Shown here one piece after another: positions 43,904-54,200 of a DNA stretch of 64,000 nucleotides. The stretch's first letter is position 1. The number at the start of each line of letters is the position of its first letter. The translations under genes were made by a program, and so were the position numbers. Source of the DNA: G963678445 sp963678445. GTDB taxonomy: Bacteria > Hydrogenedentota > Hydrogenedentia > Hydrogenedentales > G963678445. Location: positions 2,170,001-2,234,000 of the forward strand of contig OY782877.1 in assembly GCA_963678445.1 (NCBI GenBank). The letters run 5' to 3'. The notes beneath the pieces were generated by a model. It ran no database searches and was not told the origin of the DNA. It worked only from the letters and a program-made list of their open reading frames with translations.

Positions 43904-45202
43904 ATGCCGTTGTTTTTCTCTAATGTCTTCGTGAATGAAAACCCTCACCGTAAAAACACAATGTCTGTGTTACTGATAATTGTCTTAGTGGGTGTATCTG
44001 CTTTCTCTGTAGCTGATACGATCCCTCATGCGGATATTCCTATCACAGGGGATGCTGTGCCAGGGTTGGAGGCGCTGGAGCAAGAACTCTTGGAAATGCG
44101 CGCCACATGGGGATTTCCTGGAATCGCGGTGGGAATAGATCTGCCCGGAAATATTTCTTATCGCCGGGGCTTTGGCTATGCAGATGTCGCAGCTAAGGAT
44201 CCCGTCGTCCCCAATGCGGTATTTCGGATAGCCAGCGTATCAAAACCCTTTACGGCCTGCGCTATACACCTGTTGGCCGAACAAGGCAAACTGGATCTTG
44301 ACCAACCCATACTACAAATCGTCCCCACCTTGTTTCCCTCTTCCGATTCCATGGAAGATCCACGCTGCCAGAAGATAACGCCCCGCCACCTTCTAATGCA
44401 TGCAGGCGGATGGGACCGGCAATGTCATGATGATACCGCCCTGCGTACTACCTTCTTTCGCACTGCCCGGAAACTTAAACTGGAAGAGCGCCCTGCCACC
44501 ATTGATGAACTCTTGCAGGTGCGCTTGCGAACCAAACTTGACCTGCAACCCGGCACCCGCTATGCCTATTCTAACCTGGGTTACGTGTTACTCGGACGTA
44601 TCATCGAAGAGGTAACGAAAGAGCCTTACGCCCAGTTTATACAAGAGAACGTGCTCACCCCCTGCGCTATCCAATCTATGTGCCTCGCTGGTACTCACCG
44701 TAATGAACGCCAGGAGGGCGAGGTCATCTACCACGATTATCCAGGCGCACACGCAGTACAGTCCCTTTGGCCCAACGAAGCCCCCGTTCCGTTTCCCTAC
44801 GGTGGTATACACATGCACATACTCGCCCCCGCATTAGGATGGACCGCCACCACTGATGACCTGCTGTGCTTCGCCAAGGCCCTATTCGGTCCTGCTCCTA
44901 GCCCTCTACCTCTGCCCGATGACTATCGCACCCTGTTTACTCAACGTCCCCCTGCTCCGATCGATATTGGCGAAGATACTTGGTATGCCCCCGGCGGCTG
45001 GCGCATACGCCAAACCGACAGTGGCAGGATTATCTGGCACATGGGCACTATGCCTGGGACTACCGCTCTTCTCCTCATCCGCCCCGATGGTATCCGTTGC
45101 GCCGCGCTTATCAACACCCGTCCCAAAGATTTTCGCACCTTCAACCCCAAACTCCTCGACCTCTTTACCCGTTTTAGCCCACCTGACGTATCGTCGGAAT
45201 AG
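43904..45202 (+). CDS. Beta-lactamase-family serine hydrolase (class C / PF00144)
   Basis: About 432 aa from ATG 43904 (GGAG 5 nt upstream, TATAAT at 43852); a longer frame from 43766 starts before the promoter. A hydrophobic N-terminus (MSVLLIIVLVGVSAFSVADT) suggests export. Catalytic motifs: SxxK in RIASVSKPFTA, YxN in YAYSNLGYVLLG, and HxG in IIWHMGTMPGTTALLL. Family members are D,D-peptidases, esterases or amidases; the substrate is not predictable. It converges with the DUF2723-TPR gene. Confidence 0.92.
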   Translation: MPLFFSNVFVNENPHRKNTMSVLLIIVLVGVSAFSVADTIPHADIPITGDAVPGLEALEQELLEMRATWGFPGIAVGIDLPGNISYRRGFGYADVAAKDPVVPNAVFRIASVSKPFTACAIHLLAEQGKLDLDQPILQIVPTLFPSSDSMEDPRCQKITPRHLLMHAGGWDRQCHDDTALRTTFFRTARKLKLEERPATIDELLQVRLRTKLDLQPGTRYAYSNLGYVLLGRIIEEVTKEPYAQFIQENVLTPCAIQSMCLAGTHRNERQEGEVIYHDYPGAHAVQSLWPNEAPVPFPYGGIHMHILAPALGWTATTDDLLCFAKALFGPAPSPLPLPDDYRTLFTQRPPAPIDIGEDTWYAPGGWRIRQTDSGRIIWHMGTMPGTTALLLIRPDGIRCAALINTRPKDFRTFNPKLLDLFTRFSPPDVSSE

Positions 45203-45265
45203 CTTTCGTAATAGCCTGGTCCACATGGAATTGTGTGCTCTGTGACTCTGCATTGCAGAAACAGC

Positions 45266-45322
45266 CGTAAAAAACGCCTTTTTATTACCTGAGCTTTTGT
45301 TTGCGGTCGCTGGACCGCTTTA
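45266..45322 (+). repeat. REP-like repeat copy C (shortened)
   Basis: CGTAAAAAACGCC, then TTACCTGAGCTTTTGTT, and the perfect hairpin GCGGTC-GCTG-GACCGC (45303-45318) followed by TTTA (45319-45322). The middle TCAGGGA block is deleted. It lies in the 128-bp gap between two convergent genes, the usual place for REP elements. Confidence 0.7.
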
Positions 45323-45330
45323 TATGGTTT

Positions 45331-47847
45331 TTACATCGTTGTGGCTTTTGGATTGGGTGTGGTTGGGCTTGGGATATTGGGCAGCATGCTGTTGGGATTG
45401 GGGATTTGCGGCATTTGTGGCATGGAGATTTCTGGGAAGTGTTCTTTTGAGTCGGTGGGGTTGGGTGGCTGTGAGATGAGTGTGAGTAGGTCTTGTTGGT
45501 CTGGGTTGAGTTCAAGGGAGCGTGCAAAGAGTTGACGGGCGCGGGTGGGGTCGTTTTTTTTGTTGAGGTAGAGGAAACCAAGTTTTCGGTACAGGGTGGG
45601 ATTTTGGGGAGTGAGGTGGATGAGATATTCCCAGCGTTTGATGGCGTCGTCGTACCAGCCGATTTGTTCCATGCATTCTGCGCTCATTTGTATTACTTCT
45701 GGGTCGTTATTTTCTTCTTTCAGGTAGGCTTCTAGTTGGAGCAGGGATTTGTCGAATTGTTGTAGTTGGAAGAAGACTTTGCCCAAGTTTTTTCTTGCCA
45801 GAATGTAGTCGGGGGCGAGTGCGATAGTTTCTTCGAAGTAGTGGGCGGCTTCTTTTAGTAAGCCGTGTTCGGCGCATGCGCTGCCGGCGTTGTTGAGGGA
45901 TTCTTTGGCAATACCGTTGCTGTTTAGGGCGGTTTCGAAGGACGCTAGGGCTTTTTTCTTTTCGTCGTTCTTGAGGTGGGTGATCCCGCGCATGAAGTAG
46001 CAGTCTGCAATGATGTAGTCGGCGGTGAGTTCGCCGTGGGTGTTTTTGGGTTCCAGGGTGTGCCAGTTGTATTTTTGCCAGTAGTCGTTTTTTTTGGCTT
46101 TTTCACCGGGGCGGATAATGCGATAGAGTAGGCCGGTGTTGATGAGCTTGTAGTCTTCTGGTAGTCCGCTCATGTTTTTTCGCTTGGTAAAATATATGGG
46201 TTTTGGGGTGTTTTTTATAATCCAGTTTTCGATGAAATCTTCTTCGAAGTCGTTTGGTACTTTGCCCATGTTTTGTTTTGTTTCGGCGGGCATGTTTTCA
46301 TAAAGGCTTTCTTCTGGATAGCCGTATTTGTTGGCAATGGTGATGTCTGGGCGCATACCTTCGACGGATTGGTAGTAAATGATGGGGAAGGTTGCATGGT
46401 CGGCGGAGGGGAAGTAGACGGCGTCTTTATCCAAAGTGTCCAGGATATTCATAGCGAAGTCGTGTGAGAAAAAATAGGTGCTTTTGTTGTTGCGGTGGTA
46501 ATGCCATAGCAGGGGGCTCACGATGCTTGCAAGGGCCAGTAGTAAACAGAGGCTGCGGGCAGGGATGTTTTTTTGGGTGTTTTTCCATAGCCAGGAAAGT
46601 GTGGCGCCGATGCCGATGGCGCCCATCATGTAGGCGGGAATGAAGAATACGTTGCTTATCCAGATGGATTGCCGGTCGATGTTGAAGTTCAGAAGCAGTA
46701 TGAATCCGATGCTGCAGGCTGTGGCGATGCTTCCAATCAGTAGGAAGTGGAATCGGTTTTTTCGCCATAGGATTAACGCCCCTGTAAAAGGAAGCCAGGC
46801 TATCCAGGGGGTGAATTCCATGGCGTAGAGTTTGAGGAATTCTATGGATTGCTGGAGGTAGCGGCTTAGGCTGAGGGGGTCTTTTTTAAACCCTATTGAA
46901 TATTGTTTTCTTCGTATAACGTTCCAGAAATTCTCCCAGTTTTCCGGGTTTCCCCAGTCCATGGGAGGGTTTGCTTTGGAGCGGATAGGGAGGTAGAGGT
47001 AGATGAGCGTCATGAGCAGGGCAAGAAAGGTGCAGGTGGCGTAGACTTTCCAGCGTTTGTAGAAAAGGGGTTCTATGGCAATGATGAATAGAATGAAGAG
47101 GGGAGCCAGAAGCGCCATGGTGTTGTGATTACCCAAGCTTAGGCCGAAGGTGAGCGCAAAGAGGTATAGGTATTTGTCCTTTCTGGATTCGTACCATGTG
47201 ATAAGGAGCAGAATGCAGGTGGCGATGAAGAAACTGTTTAGAGAGTAGACTTCGGGGATGATGCTTTGTTCCCAGAATTCGCCCGAGCAGGCAAATGCCA
47301 GGGCGCTGGCAATGGCGGCCAGACGGTTGCCACAAAGTTTGAGGGTGATGAAGAAAAGCAGGGTTACGGTTGCAGCACCGAAGAAGGCGGACATGAGGCT
47401 TACGCGCCAGGCTATGGAGCCGATGGGGATGAAGGTGAATAGTTTCCCTAACACACACCATGTGGGGTATGCCGGGGGATGTGCTATACCCATAGTGTAG
47501 GCGGCGGTTACTAATTCTCCCGCATCTTCGCCGGTAATGGTGGGGCCCATAGTGAGTGTGTAGAGGGCTATTGTTGCGATAAAAACCAGGCCGGCGTATG
47601 CAAAATCAAGTGGTCGAATAGGTACTATATTTTTCGGAATTTTTGCCTGTGCCGTGTAAAGAGGGGCTGTAAACTCGGACTTTGTTAGTACTTCTTCTTT
47701 CTGCTCTTTTGTTTGGGCGAAGTGCTGGTTATTTCGTATTTTTTTCACTATTTCTTCGGGGGTCCCGATGGCTTTGGCGAGGTGCACATCGCTATGGGTG
47801 GTGTAATTTGCCTGGATATAGGCGGCCGCTCTGCCCAAAAAAAACAT
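45331..47847 (-). CDS. DUF2723 polytopic membrane protein with C-terminal TPRs
   Basis: 838 aa. After a ~75-residue cytoplasmic stretch come about ten hydrophobic helices. The DUF2723 (PF11028) signature is clear: TMGPTITGEDAGELVTAAYTMGIAHPPAYPTW, with the acidic pair in the first periplasmic loop, and FWEQSIIPEVYSLNSFF. Members are GT-C-fold proteins related to TMEM260-type O-mannosyltransferases. The C-terminal ~220 residues form TPRs ('KKALASFETALNSNGIAKESLNNAGSACAEHG', 'YFEETIALAPDYILARKNLGKVFFQLQQ') and end in a Pro/Met/Asn-rich tail. Probably a lipid-linked sugar transferase at the inner membrane. Confidence 0.88.
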   Translation of the reverse strand: MFFLGRAAAYIQANYTTHSDVHLAKAIGTPEEIVKKIRNNQHFAQTKEQKEEVLTKSEFTAPLYTAQAKIPKNIVPIRPLDFAYAGLVFIATIALYTLTMGPTITGEDAGELVTAAYTMGIAHPPAYPTWCVLGKLFTFIPIGSIAWRVSLMSAFFGAATVTLLFFITLKLCGNRLAAIASALAFACSGEFWEQSIIPEVYSLNSFFIATCILLLITWYESRKDKYLYLFALTFGLSLGNHNTMALLAPLFILFIIAIEPLFYKRWKVYATCTFLALLMTLIYLYLPIRSKANPPMDWGNPENWENFWNVIRRKQYSIGFKKDPLSLSRYLQQSIEFLKLYAMEFTPWIAWLPFTGALILWRKNRFHFLLIGSIATACSIGFILLLNFNIDRQSIWISNVFFIPAYMMGAIGIGATLSWLWKNTQKNIPARSLCLLLALASIVSPLLWHYHRNNKSTYFFSHDFAMNILDTLDKDAVYFPSADHATFPIIYYQSVEGMRPDITIANKYGYPEESLYENMPAETKQNMGKVPNDFEEDFIENWIIKNTPKPIYFTKRKNMSGLPEDYKLINTGLLYRIIRPGEKAKKNDYWQKYNWHTLEPKNTHGELTADYIIADCYFMRGITHLKNDEKKKALASFETALNSNGIAKESLNNAGSACAEHGLLKEAAHYFEETIALAPDYILARKNLGKVFFQLQQFDKSLLQLEAYLKEENNDPEVIQMSAECMEQIGWYDDAIKRWEYLIHLTPQNPTLYRKLGFLYLNKKNDPTRARQLFARSLELNPDQQDLLTLISQPPNPTDSKEHFPEISMPQMPQIPNPNSMLPNIPSPTTPNPKATTM

Positions 47848-48282
47848 GATTTTAGCCTTATTTATTGGTGTTTTTGTGTTTTATCGCAAATATGTGTTCA
47901 AGTAGAGGCTTTTCTGCTCGTAAATACGAGGTTAATATAATTGGGTATGTCTTGTATTTTCTGTATCTGCGCATAGGAGAAACAGTACCTTGTTTTTGGG
48001 ATGAAATTCAATATTATTATTGCAGGATTTTTTTGATAAATATAGCTATTAGTACGTACGATTTGTTGGATATGATGAAAAAGCTTCTCGTGAAAACGAG
48101 ATTTTTATGGTTTCAGGGTATGTTTCTTGTTTTCTCCAAACGCGGTAAGTCTTTTTATTTTAGATAATTGTACCACTTGGGTGAGTTGTCTTAAAAAAAC
48201 ACTTGACTTTTCCGAAGGTTTTCGTTAGTTTTGGTTGAGTTAATGATGTAAATCCTTTGGGGTAAATGTGGAGTTTGTATCA
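47848..48282. other. AT-rich divergent intergenic region before the Rhs gene
   Basis: 435 bp of AT-rich DNA between divergent genes. A TTGACT near 48204, followed 17 nt later by TAGTTT, is a possible Rhs promoter. No ORF worth reporting. Confidence 0.35.
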
Positions 48283-51200
48283 ATGTTTTATTCCGCCCGT
48301 TCCCGCCTTTTTTTCCGAATCACCTCTGTTGTTACGTTGCTTTTCTTTTTTCCGGTGTCCGTAGAAGCGGCAAATCTGCTTCCTCCGGCCGTGGAAGAAG
48401 CGCAGCAGCCTGTAGATTCTTCTTCTGCGTTGCAGTTGCTGGATGAGACGCGGCTTGCACAGCTGGATGCCGGTGCGTCGTTTAGCCCGCTTCCTGAGAT
48501 GAAGCTAGCTTCCTTGCACACAGAGGCGAAGGCCGGTGTGGAGGATGCGGCATCGCCGGAAAAACTGGCGCGGCGCTCGGAAAAAAGCCGGGAGGTGTCG
48601 ACGGAGCAAGCGGTCTCCACAACAGATGATGCACCCGAGGTGCTGACGGATTCTGCGCTGAAGACAACGCCGGTAGCGGGTAAGGCGGATGACGCTCTGG
48701 CGGCTTCAAGTGAGATGGTTTCGGATATGCGCATAGCGAAGGTGTTGACAATTCGGAAAAACGCTACGTCCTCTCGGACTTCCGAAAATGCTACGCGTAT
48801 CATCAAAAGTGCTCCGGTACATGATCAGGCGGAAATGACGAGCGTCGGGGCGAAAACGACTGCAGTAGCACCACGAGAAATAGATCTTAGCAAGCGTGTA
48901 GAAGTTGCAAAAAGCGCGTTTGTGAGTGGCGAGTATGCGCAAGCAGTATCGAGCCTTATAGATATTGTTGATGTTGCCCAAAAAAGTAGTAAGGCACGAC
49001 ATAGTGCAGATAAACAACTGCAAGGATTATGGCGTGAAATGCGGTTAGGGGTGTTTTCTGAAAAACAACTTGATAGCATTGAAGCGAGCATTCCTGCAAT
49101 AGATGCTGTGGCTACTGCTGAGGGGGCGCACGCTGCCATGAAGTTTTTTGCAATGCGTGGTGAAGTTCTTGAAGACAGTAAGGCATTTACAAAGGCAAAG
49201 GCTCACTTTGAAGAGGCGCAAGTGCGCGCAGCGGATGTGATGAAGCGTTTTCCTACATCGCCGATTTTATTTGACACCATGAATGAGTATTTGTCGGCTT
49301 CTTCTCGTTTAGGTCATGAAGGATATGTCGCCGCCTTACAATGGGCGTATTCGCTTTACCGTGATCGTAAGGCTCCTTTTGCACTCGCTTGTGCCGCGCA
49401 AGGCATCTCTTCCTACAAAATATACCGCCATATGAATGCGCGTGTCCAAGCCTGGGTGATGCATGGGGATATGGTTATTGATGCGGAGACGGAACAATAC
49501 AAAAATTGGGTTAATGATCCGGAGCTTTTTGATTGGGTGCGTGCTGAGTTGCTCTACACCCAAGCAATGGCGTATTACGAGCTTGGGAATTGGGGGGATG
49601 CTCATAAATATTTTGCACAGATTGTCAAGCAATTTCCCGATGCAGGAGAAGTGACTGAGCGTGCGGCACTCGCATGGGCGTTTGTGGGTAACCGGATTAA
49701 TTACTCAGATTTTAAGGTTTGTATTCAATCGTACCAGGATTTTATCAATACCTATCCTCAATCACGGTATGTTGCCCGGGCATTGTGGGCGATGGCGGAT
49801 GTATATTGGCGTGCAGAGAATGTGCAGACGGCTTTAGATACGTACCAGAAAGTTATTCAGCTTTTCCCCGATTCGCACTTTGTGAAATCGGCCCAGCGTA
49901 ATTGTGATTTTATTGAACAGTATATTTCCGGTACAGAAATGGGTGCTGCCGTTCCTGTTGACAAGGAGGTGCTTGAGGTACCGGTACTTGCCAAGCTTTG
50001 TGGGCCGGAAGCCTTGCATCATTATCTGGCTTTACATGGTCAATCTGTTGCGGTACAGGAACTCAGCGAAGCGGCGCAGGCGGATGCAAAAGGCGTATCA
50101 ATGCAAGCACTGCTGGATACAGCCAAAACGTACGGGTATGATCTTGTTGGGGTTGAAATGGATGCGTTGCCCAATACCCAGGAACCCTTCCTTGCGCACG
50201 TGAAAGATCATCATTTCGTTCTCGTCCTTGAAAGCAGCAACGATTCGGTTCGTTTTATTGATAGTTTTGCAAGGGTTAAAGAAGAAGTGCGCGGGACTTT
50301 TACTGAGCGTTTTGCAGGGGTAGCCTTGCTTCCTGCGATTCAGGCGGCGCCCTTCAAACTTGCCCAGCGTGAGCTTCTGGAAACCGCCTTTGGCGGGGCT
50401 ACGCCTATTTGGCCTAGCAGTACGCCAGGCACCTGTCCCAATGGTGATCCGCCAGCTCCGCCGCCTACTTGTGATGTGGGTGATGGCGATGGTGCGGGTG
50501 GATATGGGCCGCCAGGGGTACCGGATAATCTGATAGTCGCTAAGCCAAACTATGCGCCGGGAAAGGTTCAGGGGGCCATAGGGGCTTTTGCTACGGCGGT
50601 GACCGCGCCCGAGATGGACCTGCAGATTATGGGGCGACAAGGTTCCCAGCATGCTCGCCAGACGGATATTAGCGTGCCCGTGCGGGGTGAATTGAATTTG
50701 ATGTTTAGACGTACTTTCTTCAACCCATGGGGTTGTCCCGATCCGCGCTATAACGCTCTTTATTCCTCTTTTGGCGGTGAGATAGGTAAAAGCTGGACCC
50801 ATAACTTCAGTGACTATGCCCTTACGTCCGAAAACTCGGACGCTAATGGGGCGCCCTACGGTATTGCAACGGTGATTCGGGGGGCAACACGTTACTATCT
50901 CAACCATTCCACTACAAGTGGGGTTACTAAATATATCATTGATGGGGTAATGGAAGGCGAATGGAATACGGGGGGCGCCTTAACACATGAATTGGGTAAT
51001 GTGCTTTTCCGTAATGCAGACGGTACCTTTTATGTGCAATATCCCAGTGGGCTGAAACGCTACTTTACCGCTCCTACCAATTACATCAGCCGTCTTGACC
51101 GTATTCAGGATAAAAATGGGAATGCGATCACGGTCAATTACAGCGCCGGAAAAATCACGACCGTTACCGGGCCGGATACGCGCTACCTGAATTTTGAATA

Positions 51201-54200
51201 TAACGCCAGTAATCGAATTACCAAAGTGAGCCTTAAGAAAACGGGTGTCACGACCGCGATAAAGGAGTTTTCCTACCAATATAATAGTATGGGACATCTC
51301 ACCAAAGTAATTTATCCTGATGCGACCTATGAAACGTTCACTTATCAGGACGGTAACGGTACCTATAACGGGCAAAGCTATCCCTATCTCTATATGAGCA
51401 ACTATTACGACCGTTCGGGTGCTCGAACCAGTTTTACGGCCGCCTACGAATCGGATACCTGGCAAACTTCCTGGGTGCATGCCTTCGATCTTACGGTTAC
51501 GCATCATGAGAGTGGGCTTACGACCTGTTATCAAAATGATGACACCCAATCCACTGGCCGCGTGCTTGTTTCCAACTATGACGGTCCCCCGGCTACCGGA
51601 ACGCTACTGACCCGTGCGCGTTACGACGGCGACGCCAGCGCATATCACAATGCCGCCAATGTCTACTATGGGGATGCATCGGGGACCAGTACACGCTCGT
51701 TCCAGTTTTCCCACTCACATGCGAATTACCGTGATTACCAGTATACGCTTGAACCCGGCCCCTTACTGTCGAACCGATACTTTTACAACGCCCAGGGTCA
51801 GGTAACCGAAATACACCGTCGGTATGGCGATGATAGCAGCAGTTCACTGCGGTTCCAGTATGATGCTGCCGGGCTTAAAGTTACCAAACGTATCGATCCC
51901 AACGGTTGTGAATCCACCTATCAATACGATACCGCTGGAAATCTTACCCGCTATTACCATCCCAGGATGGGTACGGGCGACGAACAATATGCATACGATA
52001 CCTATGGGCAACTTACCAGTCGTACGGATCCTGTGGGTAATGCATGGACATATACCTACGATAGCTATGGTGATTTAAGTACTGTTACTACCCCGTTGAA
52101 CAACATCACGACCTATCAATACGATGATCTGGGTCGGACGACGTCGATTACCGATCCACTTAACAAAACAACTTCCTATGCCTACGAAGATTCTTCCTGT
52201 TCCTGTGGTGGCGCGGTCGGGCAAATCAGTGAAGTAACCGATCCCGATAATAACGTTACCGAAATGCAATACGACACTTATGGACGACTTACCAAAACCA
52301 TCGACGCGCTTAACCGGACCACTGGCTATGCGTATGACAACATGCATCGCCTTACTGCGGTTAAAACCCCGCATGACGCCACTACAAATACAACAACATA
52401 TCAGTACGATGCCATGAGTCGGCGCACCAGCGTTACAGATTCCTGTGGGAATGAAACCACGTATCACTATGATTTCTACGGGGATCTTACCAGAGAAAAT
52501 TCCCCCGAAGTGGGCGATACAACCTATGTTTATTGGGGCAATAGCAATCTAAAGCAAATTACCGACCCGAGAGGGAAAACCACCAATTTCTATTATTGGA
52601 ACAGGGGGGGGCTTGCCAAAAGAGTTGACGCCGAAGGAAATGCGCGGCATTATGAATACGATAAAATGGGTAATCTTACCAAAATTGCAGCAACTGCAGC
52701 GGGGGCTACGGAAATTTCTGATCCCGTGCAGTATTACTATAGCAGCACTACCGGTCAGCTTAGCCAGGTGAAATACACCAACGAAAACAGCACTGCGGTC
52801 TTCGATGTCTACTACCACTACGACAATGCCGGTCGTTTGACCCAGGTCGACGACAGTGGCTGGATGGCGCCCACCGGCACCACCGAGGATGAAGGGCATT
52901 ACTGGTATTATGATGCTGATAGCCGAATAACCAAGTACACCGACTACGACCATACCAGCGCCCACCCCAAAGAATTGAACTTGACCTACGATGACGCCGG
53001 GCGTGTCATTACCATGAACGATTACGACGGGTATGCGACCACCTACACCTATACCAATGCCGGTCGCGTCAGCACCGTCACCACGCCGGGCAACAAGACC
53101 TGGACCTACAACTACAACGTACTTGGCCAGCCCACCACGATTGCCCTGCCCAACGGCATGACCACGGCATACGCCTACGACACGCTCAACCGGATGACCA
53201 AGCTCGAACACAAAGACGGGACCACGGTCAAGGAAGGCTGGGAATATGCGCTGGACGCCAACGGCAACATTCTGCGCATGGCCTCCACCGTCGCCAACGA
53301 CGACAGCGCCTGGGAATACGCCTACGACGGTCGCGGCCGCCTGCTTGACGCCATGCAACGCAACGCCGCCGGTCTGCCCAAGCAACGCTACAGCTACACC
53401 TACGATGCTGGCGACAACCTGCTGACCAAGCAATGCAGTCCCTTCAAGGCGTCGCCTTCCCTGCAAGACGATTTCTCCGACGGCGACTACACCGCCTCCC
53501 CTGCCTGGACTGTGAAGAATGGTACCTGGTCTGTCGACCCTACCGGCCTGTACCTGCGGGCTGATCACACTATTGCCAACGAAATCTATACGGCCCAGAC
53601 CCAGAGCGAGTACGAACTCTGGTTCTCCTACTACTTCGAAGAAGCGGCAATACTAGCGGTGCCCTTGCTTGCCGACGCCAACGGTCTGGGGGGACCAGCG
53701 CTACGCATTGTGGACAGCGGGATGGAGTTTAACACGGGTACACCCAGCATCAGCAGGACGATCAATACAGAACTGGGCCAATGGTACGACGTACGTGTCC
53801 GCGTGGAAGGCGACACCATCACCGTGTGGCGCGGCAACCAAGGCGAAGGCCTCAACCTGGTGCTCCAGCAAAGCGGCTTTACGATTCCTGCGCCCGCCCA
53901 ACTGGGTTTCATGGTCCTGGGCGACAAAGTCCGCATCGACAACCTGCGCCTGATTACGGCCAACAACACAGACTATAATTTCACGGACGACTTCAACGAC
54001 GGCGACATGAGCGGCTGGAACGTCGGCAGCAATTTGAGCGCTTCCAGTGGGGCAGTGCGCACCCTTGCCAACATCAGCGGCTACTCCTCCTTCTCCCGCT
54101 ACCGCCCGCTCAGCGATGGTGACATCAAGTTTAGCTATACCCTGGAGTCCACCAGCACCGTCACCTATCCCCGCATCGAAGTACTGGCGCGTTACTACAA

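Noticed and set aside
52549..53568. A 339-codon minus-strand frame inside the Rhs gene
   Set aside because: Gly/Val-rich shadow of the YD repeats, no RBS and no family features.
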